This document shows, one piece after another, positions 39,542 through 47,734 of a stretch of 64,000 nucleotides of DNA. Below the pieces are notes generated by a model that saw only the letters and a program-made list of their open reading frames with translations, had not been told where the DNA came from and made no database searches. A program made the position numbers and the translations under genes. The DNA is from Solimonas sp. SE-A11. Lineage in GTDB: Bacteria > Pseudomonadota > Gammaproteobacteria > Nevskiales > Nevskiaceae. The stretch is taken from assembly GCF_030345715.1 (NCBI RefSeq), contig NZ_JAUASX010000010.1, positions 115,384 through 179,383 on the forward strand. Reading direction: 5' to 3'. Position 1 is the stretch's first letter, and the number at the start of each line of letters is the position of its first letter.

Positions 39542-41130
39542 GCGAACAGCTTCCCGGGATTCATGATGCCGGCCGGATCGACCTCGCGGGCCATGGCACG
39601 GATCAGGTTCATGCCCAGCTCGCCCTTCTCGGCGGGCAGGTACGGCGCATGGTCGCTGCCGACACCGTGCTGGTGGCTGATGGTGCCGCCCTGGGCGACG
39701 ATGGTTTCCGACAGCCGGGCCTTGAGCTTGCGCCAGCGCTCGTAGTCCGCCTCCGGCGTGCCGGTGGAGCGGAACACGAAGGTGGAGTAGATGCTGCAAC
39801 CCTGGCGGTAGACATGCGACAGGTGGGTAAAGGCGTGGACTCGTTCGTTCTGCTCGCCCAGCACCTCGCGCGCCGCCTGCTCGATGGCGCGCATCATCGG
39901 CGTGGCGCGGTTCCAGTTGATGGCGGTCTCGACGGTGTCGGCCGAGTAGCCGGCCTCCCAAAGCGAGTTGCGCAGGTAGGGGCCGCGGAAGCGGTTCTTG
40001 GCCCAGCCCTTGCCGATGGTCTTGCCAACGTGCACGCCACGATGGCGCTTGGCCAGTGCCAGGGCGTCGCGGCGCATGCGCCGGGCCTCGGCCAGGCTGC
40101 CGGTGACACCGAAGACCAGCATGCACTGCCCTGGGCCGATGCCGCGCACGCCCAGGTAGCGCTGCAGCCACTTGATCATCTCGGGGTGGCCGGCCAGGCG
40201 CAGCTGGGTCTCGGTCTCCACCTCGTTGGACAAGCGCAGCATCGACAGCGGCACGTCCGCCTGGGTGATCGCACGCACGGCCTGCAGGCCAGCATCCCAG
40301 CTCGGGAAGAACACCGAGTGGAAGCTCTCCTGCTGCGGCAGCGGGCGCACGCGCACCGTCACGTCGGTCAGCAGGCCGAAGCGGCCTTCCGAGCCCAGCA
40401 CCGCCTCACGCAGGTCCGGCCCCGCGGAAGACGCGGGATGGCCGCCGACGCGCAGTTCGCCGCGCGGCGTCGCCAGGCGGCCGGCGGCGAACATCTGCTC
40501 AATGCGGCCGTAGCGATAGGACTGCTGGCCGGAGGAGCGGGTCACCACCCAACCACCGACCGTGGAGTATTCATAGGACTGCGGAAAATGCCCGAGCAGG
40601 AACCCGTAGCGCGCCAGTTGCGCCTCCACCATCGGCCCCGGCGTACCGGCGCCGATGCGCGCCAGCTGGCATTCGGCATCCACGTCCACCAGGCGGTTCA
40701 TGCGCTCCAGCGAGATGTTGACTACCGGGCGATCGCCAGCCGGCACATTCAGGTGACCGGCAACGCTGGTGCCGCCGCCGTAGGGAATCACCAGGGCCCC
40801 CAGGCGCTGCGCCTCGGCCAGGGCCTGGGCGGCTTCCTCATGGCTGGAGGGTAGCGCGACGCCGTCGGCCACCGGGCCGAAGCGGCCGCTCTTCATCGCC
40901 ACCCAGTCGGGGAAACTCTGGCCGCGCGCGCGCAGCATGCGCAGGCGTGCGTCGGTGCTGAACACGGTGGATTGCGGCAGGCGGCTGACAGGAACCTGCG
41001 CCAGCGCCTCGTCCTGCGTGGCATCGCGGTTGGGCCGCGTCTCACCGACGCGTTCCTTCAGGAACGCCAGGGCATCTTCGCCCAGGGGGTTATTCTCGGC
41101 GTCGTCGCCCCAGCCATTCCAGCGTCGCAC
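39538..41130 (-). CDS. FAD-binding oxidase/transferase of the alkylglycerone-phosphate synthase type
   Basis: 530 residues from the GTG at 41130 (AAGGGAG upstream), starting VRRWNGWGDD as do AGPS-like proteins. PCMH-type FAD site: VIPYGGGTSVAGHLN; the AGPS-like stretch PQSYEYSTVGGWVVTRSSGQ; R-rich KNRFRGPYLRNSLW; and SHQHGVGSDHAPYL near the C-terminus, where eukaryotic AGPS has SHHHGVG. AGPS exchanges the acyl group of acyl-DHAP for a fatty alcohol to start ether lipids. The neighbouring GlpD produces DHAP, which fits, but a simple hydroxy-acid dehydrogenase is an alternative. Confidence 0.75.
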   Translation of the reverse strand: MRRWNGWGDDAENNPLGEDALAFLKERVGETRPNRDATQDEALAQVPVSRLPQSTVFSTDARLRMLRARGQSFPDWVAMKSGRFGPVADGVALPSSHEEAAQALAEAQRLGALVIPYGGGTSVAGHLNVPAGDRPVVNISLERMNRLVDVDAECQLARIGAGTPGPMVEAQLARYGFLLGHFPQSYEYSTVGGWVVTRSSGQQSYRYGRIEQMFAAGRLATPRGELRVGGHPASSAGPDLREAVLGSEGRFGLLTDVTVRVRPLPQQESFHSVFFPSWDAGLQAVRAITQADVPLSMLRLSNEVETETQLRLAGHPEMIKWLQRYLGVRGIGPGQCMLVFGVTGSLAEARRMRRDALALAKRHRGVHVGKTIGKGWAKNRFRGPYLRNSLWEAGYSADTVETAINWNRATPMMRAIEQAAREVLGEQNERVHAFTHLSHVYRQGCSIYSTFVFRSTGTPEADYERWRKLKARLSETIVAQGGTISHQHGVGSDHAPYLPAEKGELGMNLIRAMAREVDPAGIMNPGKLFA

Positions 41131-41139
41131 GGATTGCGG

Positions 41140-41161
41140 CTCCCTTGAATTTTCGAGGGAG
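41140..41161 (-). promoter_or_regulatory. Hairpin sequestering the AGPS-like ribosome site
   Basis: On the transcript CTCCCTCGAAA pairs with TTCAAGGGAG (10 pairs, one mismatch). The AAGGGAG strand is the predicted Shine-Dalgarno sequence 9 bp before the GTG at 41130, so the structure would hide it. Seen in sequence; control of translation is inference. Confidence 0.4.
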
Positions 41162-41186
41162 TATAGGGCCCCGCTGGTATGAAGGC

Positions 41187-42017
41187 CTAGGCGGCCTGGG
41201 CGTGCCGCATCACGGTCAGCGCGACCGGCGCCGGAGGCGCGAGGCGCGCGTCGCAGATGCGGCGCAGCGTATCCAGCGTCACCCAGGGATACTCGCCGAG
41301 CTCGCCGCGGATCACGCGTGTTGGTGCGCCCGGCTCGCCGAGGCTGCTGACCACCAGCGAGGCTTCGGTGAAGTCCTGCGCCACGGTGTCGGAATTGATG
41401 GTGACCACGGCCGCCAGGCCTGCGGCGGCAGCGGCTTCCAGGCCCATCTCGGAGTCCTCCAGCACCACGCATTCTTCCGGCGTGACGCCGAGGCGTTGCA
41501 TGGCCAGGCGGTAGAGATCGGGCGCCGGCTTCTTGTGGCGCACTTCCTCGCCGCTGGCGATCACGGCGATCTCGGCCGCCAGCTCCGGGCCCATGCTGTA
41601 GCGCAGCACCGGATGCAGGGTCTTGCGGCTGGCGTTGGTGACGATGGCCAGCTGCACGCCGGCCTCGCGCGCCTCGCGCATGATGCGGGCAATGCCCGCA
41701 CGCAGCGGCACGCGGCCGTGGCGCATGTAGCGCTTGAAGTGGCGGGATTTCAGCTCATGGACACGGGAGACCCAGGCGTCCATGTTGGCGTCGGCCTCGG
41801 CCTGGTGCTCGCCTAGGGGGGGACGCTCGGATTCGAAGAAATACTTGAGCCGCTCGCGGCCACCGGGCTGCTTCAGCAGGCGGCGGTAAAGCTTGGGGCC
41901 CCAGCGGAACTGCAGCCCCAGCTCGCGAAAGGCGCGGTTGTAGGCGGGGCGATGGCCCAGGGCCTCGGTGTCGGCGAGGGTGCCGTCCACATCGAACAGT
42001 ACGGCCCGTAACGTCAT
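41187..42017 (-). CDS. HAD-superfamily hydrolase, CbbY-like
   Basis: 276 residues: motif I AVLFDVDGTLADTEALGH, cap domain, motif II IVTNAS, Lys motif GEEVRHKKPAPDLY and acidic motif IV LEDSEMGLEAAAAAGL. CbbY and beta-phosphoglucomutase-like enzymes act on phosphosugars or xylulose-1,5-bisphosphate. Here the gene starts the unit with AGPS-like, ABM, GlpD-like and FGGY genes, so a sugar- or glycerol-phosphate phosphatase is possible. Substrate unknown. Confidence 0.85.
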   Translation of the reverse strand: MTLRAVLFDVDGTLADTEALGHRPAYNRAFRELGLQFRWGPKLYRRLLKQPGGRERLKYFFESERPPLGEHQAEADANMDAWVSRVHELKSRHFKRYMRHGRVPLRAGIARIMREAREAGVQLAIVTNASRKTLHPVLRYSMGPELAAEIAVIASGEEVRHKKPAPDLYRLAMQRLGVTPEECVVLEDSEMGLEAAAAAGLAAVVTINSDTVAQDFTEASLVVSSLGEPGAPTRVIRGELGEYPWVTLDTLRRICDARLAPPAPVALTVMRHAQAA

Positions 42018-42200
42018 GAGACCGCTCCGACGTTACGGCAACTACCTTGGCAAGGCTCTGATTCCATGGTGTCCTGCAACTGTTGACACTGAGATTACTG
42101 TAGCATGATTTCGAACATATTGTGTGATTCTCCGCACTTTCATCACACTCTGCCGATACGCACATCACAGTGGTATCTACTGTAGACCCAGGCTTTCCAG

Positions 42201-43148
42201 ATGCAGCATTCCACCGACGACAGGGGCCCTTCGGCCGATGGAAACCCCGACAAGCCCTACGTCGGGCGTTTTGCACCGACGCCGAGCGGCCCGCTGCATC
42301 TGGGCTCGTTGCTGACCGCCACGGCCAGTTGGCTGCAGGCGCGCACTCGCGGCGGAAGCTGGTTGCTGCGCATCGACGACCTCGATCGCCCGCGCTGCCC
42401 ACCCGGCATGGAGGTTGTCATCCTGCAGCAATTGGAGGCCCACGGGCTGGCCTGGGACGGTGAGCCGCGCTACCAGACGGGCTGCCAGGCGGAGTACGAC
42501 GAGGCCCTGGAAAGTCTGGCGGCCGCGGGACTCACCTACCCTTGCTCCTGCACGCGTGCACGCCTGCAGCAGACCTCCCTGCCCGGCCCGGACGGCCCGG
42601 TCTACGACGGTCATTGCCGCCGGCATCCGCCCGAGGCCGGCAAGCCGCTGGCGCTGCGCCTGCGCGTTGAACAGGGTGAACTGCGTTTCGCGGACCTGTG
42701 GCGGGGCGAACAGCGCCGCAGCCTGGAGCGCGAGGTGGGCGACTTCGTGCTGCGGCGTGCCGACGGCATGACTGGTTACCAACTCGCTTGTGCGGTGGAT
42801 GAACAGCACCAGGGCATCACCGAGGTGGTACGCGGCTCCGACCTGCTGGGCTCGACCTTCCGGCAACGGCTGCTGGCGCAGCGGCTGGGGTGGCAGCCGC
42901 CCGCCTATGCCCATGGCCCCCTGCTGCTGGGCGGCGACGGCCTCAAGCTCAGCAAGCAGAACCATGCTGCACCGCTACAGGCTGGGGAGGCCGGCTCCAG
43001 CCTGTGGCAGTGCCTGCATGCGCTGAAGCAGGCCCCTCCGCCTGAGCTCAAGGGCGCGGCACCGGCGGAAATTCTGGCCTGGGGCCTGGCCCACTGGCGC
43101 CCCCAGGCGCTTGTCGCGGCGCAACATCGCAAGGTGGAGACTAATTGA
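42201..43148 (+). CDS. gluQ: Glutamyl-Q tRNA(Asp) synthetase
   Basis: 315-residue paralogue of GluRS lacking the anticodon-binding domain; it attaches glutamate to queuosine at position 34 of tRNA-Asp. Contains GRFAPTPSGPLHLGSLLTA (HIGH-like), RIDDLDRPR, a zinc site with CSC (YPCSCTRARL) and a C at GHCRR, and KLSKQN for KMSKS. It complements queF, the queuosine pathway gene in the same window. In E. coli it lies beside dksA; here it is followed by phaR. Confidence 0.93.
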   Translation: MQHSTDDRGPSADGNPDKPYVGRFAPTPSGPLHLGSLLTATASWLQARTRGGSWLLRIDDLDRPRCPPGMEVVILQQLEAHGLAWDGEPRYQTGCQAEYDEALESLAAAGLTYPCSCTRARLQQTSLPGPDGPVYDGHCRRHPPEAGKPLALRLRVEQGELRFADLWRGEQRRSLEREVGDFVLRRADGMTGYQLACAVDEQHQGITEVVRGSDLLGSTFRQRLLAQRLGWQPPAYAHGPLLLGGDGLKLSKQNHAAPLQAGEAGSSLWQCLHALKQAPPPELKGAAPAEILAWGLAHWRPQALVAAQHRKVETN

Positions 43149-43206
43149 CCATTCTGGCATGATGCTATGCAGCAAACGCAGTGCAGCAAAATCCAGCCAG
43201 AGCGAC

Positions 43207-43725
43207 ATGTCCGACATCCGCATCATCAAGAAGTACCCGAACCGTCGTCTCTACGACACGCACATCAGCCGCTACATCACGCTGGAAGAGATCCGGCTGC
43301 TGGTGCTGCAGGGCGCCAAGTTCCGGGTGGAGGACAAGCGCACCCACGAGGACATCACCCGCAGCATCCTGCTGCAGGTGATCGCCGAGCAGGAAGAAGG
43401 CGGCAACCCGATCTTCACCAACGATCTGCTGGAGTCGATCATCCGCTACTACGGCGATCCGATGCAGACCAGCATCAGCCGCTACCTGGAACTGTCGGCC
43501 CAGCTGTTCCAGGACCAGCAGAACCAGTTCACCGACCAGCTGCGCAACATGCTGGGCCAGGCCCAGCAGCCGCTGCATGTGCTCAAGGAAATGGCCGACA
43601 AGCAGGTCCCGATCTGGCGCTCGGTGCGCCGCGAGTTCCTGAAGAACCTCTCGACCAAGGCCAAGCTGATCAAGCGCCGCGCCGGCATCGACGAGAACGG
43701 CGAAGAGCTGCCGCCCTCCGAGTAA
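43207..43725 (+). CDS. phaR: Polyhydroxyalkanoate synthesis regulator PhaR
   Basis: 172 residues. N-terminal DNA-binding domain IIKKYPNRRLYDTHISRYITLEE, then VEDKRTHEDITRSILLQVI and the accumulation-regulator domain GGNPIFTNDLLESIIRYYG. PhaR binds both DNA and PHA granules and represses phasin genes until polymer is present. The ATG at 43207 is chosen by homology. An intrinsic terminator follows at 43739. No PHA synthase or phasin gene is in this window. Confidence 0.92.
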   Translation: MSDIRIIKKYPNRRLYDTHISRYITLEEIRLLVLQGAKFRVEDKRTHEDITRSILLQVIAEQEEGGNPIFTNDLLESIIRYYGDPMQTSISRYLELSAQLFQDQQNQFTDQLRNMLGQAQQPLHVLKEMADKQVPIWRSVRREFLKNLSTKAKLIKRRAGIDENGEELPPSE

Positions 43726-43738
43726 GGGCTCCGGAAGG

Positions 43739-43772
43739 GCCGCCTCCTCCATCCGGAGCAGGCGGCTTTTTT
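43739..43772 (+). terminator. Intrinsic terminator of phaR
   Basis: GCCGCCT / AGGCGGC outer stem with inner CTCC / GGAG, followed by six T. Starts 13 bp after the phaR stop. Textbook Rho-independent terminator. Confidence 0.92.
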
Positions 43773-43863
43773 GTGCCCGGGCTACGCTGCATCGCACAAA
43801 AATACAGCTGTACTTTTGGCTTAAGTGATTGATTGGCTTGTTATTAAATTTTCGTTAAATTTA

Positions 43864-43892
43864 TTGACAAGCAAGCTAACCATCCCTATACT
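43864..43892 (+). promoter_or_regulatory. Strong sigma-70 promoter of a candidate small RNA
   Basis: TTGACA (43864-43869), exactly 17 bp, TATACT (43887-43892): near consensus. The upstream 40 bp are AT-rich (TTATTAAATTTTCGTTAAA), an UP-element-like context. Transcription would begin near 43899. The palindrome TGCACTGCA (43892-43900) overlaps the end of the -10 box and +1. Confidence 0.8.
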
Positions 43893-43898
43893 GCACTG

Positions 43899-44023
43899 CA
43901 ACATAGAACGGCAGATAACAAAAAACCCGGCAACGGGTTGCGCTGCCGGGTCTGAACGGTCTCCTCCAGAAAGGCCTAGCGCCTTTCTCGCACCTTGCCC
44001 CCGGTCCCCCCGGGGGTTTTTTT
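43899..44023 (+). ncRNA. Candidate ~125-nt small RNA between phaR and pnp
   Basis: No ORF, but a complete transcription unit: promoter above, hairpin 1 (ACCCGGCA / TGCCGGGT, 43925-43951), a single-stranded TCTCCTCC (43960-43967), hairpin 2 (AGAAAGGC / GCCTTTCT, 43968-43988), and a terminator stem CCCCCGG / CCGGGGG (43998-44016) with seven T. The exposed CTCCTCC is complementary to Shine-Dalgarno sequences, a common mode of trans-acting sRNAs. I do not recognise a known family. Antisense to nothing on the opposite strand, since pnp ends at 44190. Confidence 0.7.
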
Positions 44024-44110
44024 ATGGACCGCCGTCTTAAGCCACTCAGTTTTTATATTTTGCGCCGCCGTTATGGTTGTAATCGGCGCGTTTCCCCCTC
44101 TCCAGAAAGA

Positions 44111-44140
44111 CTTGTGGCGCACCTCTCGGTGCGCCACAAG
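44111..44140 (-). terminator. Hairpin downstream of pnp
   Basis: Perfect 13-bp stem CTTGTGGCGCACC / GGTGCGCCACAAG with loop TCTC, 50 bp past the pnp stop; read on the minus strand it is followed by TCTTTCTGGAG. Likely end of the metY-pnp operon or a 3'-end stabiliser, with a weak U-tract. Confidence 0.65.
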
Positions 44141-44189
44141 CTGCCACTTCAATTATTGTGCGTTTATCGCAGCGCACAAATCAAGCGGA

Positions 44190-46298
44190 TCAGGCCTGGG
44201 CCTCGACGTCCAAGGACTTCATCGACAAGCGGATCTTGCCGTCCTTGCTGACCTCGAGAACCTTGACCTTGACGATCTGGCCTTCCTTGACGACGTCTTC
44301 CACCTTCTCCACACGCTTGTCGGCGAGCTGGGAAATGTGGACCAGGCCGTCCTTGCCCGGGGTGATCGTCACGAACGCGCCGAAATCCATGATCTTGGCG
44401 ACCTTGCCTTCGTAGATCGCGCCGACTTCGACGTCGCGGGTCAGCGCGTTGATGCGCGCGATCGCGGCTTCGGCAGCCTTGCCGTCGACGGCGGCGACCT
44501 TGATGGTGCCGTCGTCGTCGATGTCGATCGAGGTGCCGGTCTCGCGGGTGATCGCCTGGATGGTGGCGCCGCCCTTGCCGATGACCTCACGGATCTTGTC
44601 CGGGTGGATCTTGATCATGGTGATGCGCGGCGCGTGCATCGACAGCTCGGTGCGCGGCTTGGCGATCACTTCGTTCATCTGGTTCAGGATTGTCAGGCGG
44701 GCGTCCTTCGCCTGCTTGAGGGCCTGGGCCATGATCTCGCCGGTGATGCCGGCGACCTTGATGTCCATCTGCAGCGCGGTGATGCCGTCCTGCGTACCGG
44801 CCACCTTGAAGTCCATGTCGCCGAGGTGGTCTTCGTCACCGAGGATGTCGGTGAGCACCGCCCAGCGGCCTTCTTCCAGGATCAGGCCCATGGCGACACC
44901 GGCCACCGGTGCCTTGATGGGCACGCCGGCGTCCATCAGCGCGAGGCTGGAGCCGCAGACCGAGGCCATCGACGAGGAGCCGTTGGATTCGGTGATCTCC
45001 GAAACCACGCGCACCACGTACGGGAATTCCTTCTGCAGGTCCGGCATCACGGCGGCGACGCCGCGCTTAGCCAGGCGACCGTGGCCGATCTCGCGGCGCT
45101 TGGGGGAGTTCAGGCGGCCCGTCTCGCCCACCGAGAACGGAGGGAAGTTGTAGTGGAACATGAAGTGCTCATGCCACTCGCCGCTGATCGCGTCCATGAT
45201 CTGGTAGTCCTTGCCGGTGCCCAGGGTGACCACGGCCAGGGCCTGGGTCTCGCCACGGGTGAACACGGCCGAACCGTGGGTGCGCGGCAGCGTACCGACG
45301 TTGATCGACAGCGGACGCACGGTGACCTTGTCGCGGCCGTCGATGCGCGGGTGGCCATCGAGGATGCGGTTACGCACGATCTTGGCCTTGAGCTCGTCGA
45401 GCTCGTACTTCACCTGGTTGACGGTGAAGCCGGCGTCTGCGGTGAGGGCAGCCTTGGCGGCCTTGCTCACTTCATCCAGCTTGCCGTAGCGGACCTGCTT
45501 GTCGGTGTAGCCGTAGGCCTCGGCGATCTGGCCCTCGAAGGGGGCGACGAAGGCCTGGACGGCCGAGCGGTCGCTCGCCTTCCAGTCCCACTTCGGCTTG
45601 CCGGCTTCGGCGACGAACTCGTTGATCGCGGTGATGGCGGCCTGCATCTGCTCGTGACCGAACAGCACGGCGCCGAGCATGACCTGCTCGGACAGCATGT
45701 CGGCCTCGGACTCCACCATCAGCACGGCGTCCTTGGTGCCGGCGACGACGAGATCGAGCTCGGAATCCACCAGCTCGGAGACGTTCGGGTTGAGGATGTA
45801 GTTGCCGTTCTTGTAACCGACGCGGGCGGCGCCGATCGGGCCCTGGAAGGGCACGCCGGACAGCGCCAGCGCGGCGGAGGCTCCGAGCAGCGCCGGGATG
45901 TCACCGTCCACGTCCGGGTTCAGCGAGACGACCTGGGCGATCAGCTGGATCTCGTTGTAATAGCCTTCCGGGAACAGCGGGCGGATCGGGCGATCGATCA
46001 GGCGCGAGGTCAGGGTTTCCTTCTCGGTCGGACGGCCTTCGCGCTTGAAGAAGCCACCCGGGATGCGGCCACCGGCGTAGAACTTCTCCATGTAGTCGAC
46101 CGTGAGCGGGAAGAAATCCTGCTCCGGCTTGGCTTCTTTCTTGGCGACCACGGTGACCATCACCACGGTGTCGTCGATATTGACGATGACGGCGCCGGTG
46201 GCCTGGCGGGCCATGTGGCCGGTCTGCAGGCTGACGGTGTGGTTGCCATAGCGGAACGTCTTGGTGACGGGCGCTGCAGGATAGGCGGAGATCGCCAT
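44190..46298 (-). CDS. pnp: Polyribonucleotide nucleotidyltransferase (PNPase)
   Basis: 702 residues from the ATG at 46298, where GAGGA lies 7-8 bp upstream; an ATG two codons earlier abuts the ribosome site. Two RNase PH domains ([41 protein letters not shown]), the KH domain ([20 protein letters not shown]) and the S1 domain ([15 protein letters not shown]) are in order. It degrades RNA phosphorolytically in the degradosome. Downstream of rpsO with a structured leader, as in E. coli where PNPase autoregulates through RNase III cleavage of that leader. Confidence 0.97.
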   Translation of the reverse strand: MAISAYPAAPVTKTFRYGNHTVSLQTGHMARQATGAVIVNIDDTVVMVTVVAKKEAKPEQDFFPLTVDYMEKFYAGGRIPGGFFKREGRPTEKETLTSRLIDRPIRPLFPEGYYNEIQLIAQVVSLNPDVDGDIPALLGASAALALSGVPFQGPIGAARVGYKNGNYILNPNVSELVDSELDLVVAGTKDAVLMVESEADMLSEQVMLGAVLFGHEQMQAAITAINEFVAEAGKPKWDWKASDRSAVQAFVAPFEGQIAEAYGYTDKQVRYGKLDEVSKAAKAALTADAGFTVNQVKYELDELKAKIVRNRILDGHPRIDGRDKVTVRPLSINVGTLPRTHGSAVFTRGETQALAVVTLGTGKDYQIMDAISGEWHEHFMFHYNFPPFSVGETGRLNSPKRREIGHGRLAKRGVAAVMPDLQKEFPYVVRVVSEITESNGSSSMASVCGSSLALMDAGVPIKAPVAGVAMGLILEEGRWAVLTDILGDEDHLGDMDFKVAGTQDGITALQMDIKVAGITGEIMAQALKQAKDARLTILNQMNEVIAKPRTELSMHAPRITMIKIHPDKIREVIGKGGATIQAITRETGTSIDIDDDGTIKVAAVDGKAAEAAIARINALTRDVEVGAIYEGKVAKIMDFGAFVTITPGKDGLVHISQLADKRVEKVEDVVKEGQIVKVKVLEVSKDGKIRLSMKSLDVEAQA

Positions 46299-46319
46299 GG
46301 GCATGTCCTCGTTAACTAG

Positions 46320-46348
46320 GCGGCCCGCCGAAGGTTCGAGCGGGCCGC
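46320..46348 (-). promoter_or_regulatory. Stem-loop in the pnp leader
   Basis: Perfect 9-bp stem GCGGCCCGC / GCGGGCCGC with an 11-nt loop ending 21 bp before the pnp start. Upstream in the same leader TGGAGA and TCTCCA can form a second stem. In E. coli an RNase III-cleaved leader hairpin mediates PNPase autocontrol; the same role here is inference. Confidence 0.55.
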
Positions 46349-46395
46349 GTGGATTTCAGTCCGATGGAGAGAGGCCGCACCAGCCGCATCTCCAG

Positions 46396-46423
46396 AAAGC
46401 AAAAGCGCCGCGATTAGCGGCGC
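46396..46423 (-). terminator. rpsO terminator overlapping the rpsO stop codon
   Basis: On the transcript GCGCCGC-TAATC-GCGGCGC followed by TTTTGCTTT. The stop codon TAA lies in the 5-nt loop, so the last two Arg codons form the stem. It probably attenuates transcription between rpsO and pnp rather than ending it fully. Confidence 0.7.
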
Positions 46424-46683
46424 AGGCCCAGCTCGGCGATGAGCTTGCTGTAGCGGGGCTCGTCCTTGCTCTTGAGGTAGTCCAGCATCTGGCGGCGCTG
46501 GTTCACCATCTTGAGCAGGCCACGGCGGGAGTGGTTGTCCTTCTTGTTCTGCTCGAAGTGCGGAGCGAGGCTGTTGATGCGCTCGGTCAGCAGGGCAACC
46601 TGGACTTCCGGCGAACCGGTATCACCCTGGCCGCGGGCAAACTTCTTCACCACTTCGGCCTTCTGTTCAACGGTCAACGTCAT
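46414..46683 (-). CDS. rpsO: 30S ribosomal protein S15
   Basis: 89 residues exactly, the E. coli length, when started at the ATG at 46683 ([15 protein letters not shown]). Motifs [17 protein letters not shown] and [19 protein letters not shown] bind helices 20-22 of 16S rRNA. An in-frame ATG five codons earlier is not needed. Between truB and pnp as in E. coli. Confidence 0.97.
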   Translation of the reverse strand: MTLTVEQKAEVVKKFARGQGDTGSPEVQVALLTERINSLAPHFEQNKKDNHSRRGLLKMVNQRRQMLDYLKSKDEPRYSKLIAELGLRR

Positions 46684-46800
46684 TGACTCTTGCTCCAACT
46701 CTAAAATCGTCTGTCGTAAAGCGCCGGATTATAGCGGCCCGGCGTACAGCCTAACAAGCGGTTCCTGCGGCATTTTTCACCCAGCCGACCGGCGGCGAGC

Positions 46801-47724
46801 CTATGCGCCGGCAGCCGGCACGGCCAGCCAGCGGCGCGGCGCCACCAGGCCGTCCGCATCGATTTCGGCCAGGCACAGCAGCCGTCCGGCCTCGTCCAGC
46901 ACCGCCACGCGCCCCCGCGCCGGCGCGCCGGCCACCCGCACGGGCTGTCCATGGGCCAGATACCCGGCTCGGGCCTCCTCGACGCGGACCTGGGGCCAGC
47001 CCCGCACGGCGGCCACCGTATCCAGCAGACAGGCATCCAGGGCCGCCTCGCCCTGGGCCGCGAGGGCTTCCAGGGCGTCCCAGGCCAGCGGCGCACCCTC
47101 GAACGGCTCCACCGCGACGCGGTACAGGCCGATCAGGTGGGCACAATGCCCGACTGCGGCAGCCAGGTCCTCGGCCAGGGTGCGGATGTAGGTACCCTTG
47201 GAGCAGCGCACGTCCAGCTCGCACTCGCCATCGCCGAAGGCGGTCAGGCGCAGCTCGTGGATGGTGACCTCGCGCGGCTGGCGCTCGATCTCGACGCCCT
47301 CGCGGGCCAGCTCGTAGAGGCGCTGGCCCTGGTGCTTGAGCGCCGAGTACATCGGCGGCACCTGGGAAATGGGGCCAGTGAAGGCCGGTACCGCCGCCTC
47401 CAGCATCTCGCGGGTCAGCCCGGAGGCGTCGCTGGTGGCAATCACCTCGCCCTCCGCGTCGCCGGTGGTGGTCTTCTGGCCCAGGCACAGGCGCGCGACA
47501 TAGCGCTTGTCGGACTCCAGCAACTGGCCGCAGAGCTTGGTGGCTTGGCCAAAGCAGATCGGCAGCATACCACTGGCGAGCGGATCGAGGCTGCCGGTGT
47601 GGCCGGCCTTCTCGGCACGGAACAGGCGCTTGACGCGCTGCAGCGCGTCATTGGAGGACAGACCCAGCGGCTTGTCGAACAGCAGGATGCCGTTGACCGG
47701 ACGCCGTGGAATCCGGGGTTTCAT
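46801..47724 (-). CDS. truB: tRNA pseudouridine-55 synthase
   Basis: 307 residues from ATG 47724 (MKPRIPRRPVNGILLFDKP). Catalytic Asp in HTGSLDPLASGMLPIC; motif KRYVARLCLGQKTTTGDAEG; C-terminal PUA domain (AGYLAHGQPVRV; GRVAVLDEAGRLLCLAEI). Makes Psi55 in the T-loop of nearly all tRNAs. Starts 10 bp after rbfA. An upstream extension covers the end of rbfA and is not used. Confidence 0.95.
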   Translation of the reverse strand: MKPRIPRRPVNGILLFDKPLGLSSNDALQRVKRLFRAEKAGHTGSLDPLASGMLPICFGQATKLCGQLLESDKRYVARLCLGQKTTTGDAEGEVIATSDASGLTREMLEAAVPAFTGPISQVPPMYSALKHQGQRLYELAREGVEIERQPREVTIHELRLTAFGDGECELDVRCSKGTYIRTLAEDLAAAVGHCAHLIGLYRVAVEPFEGAPLAWDALEALAAQGEAALDACLLDTVAAVRGWPQVRVEEARAGYLAHGQPVRVAGAPARGRVAVLDEAGRLLCLAEIDADGLVAPRRWLAVPAAGA

Positions 47725-47734
47725 GTGCCGCAGG

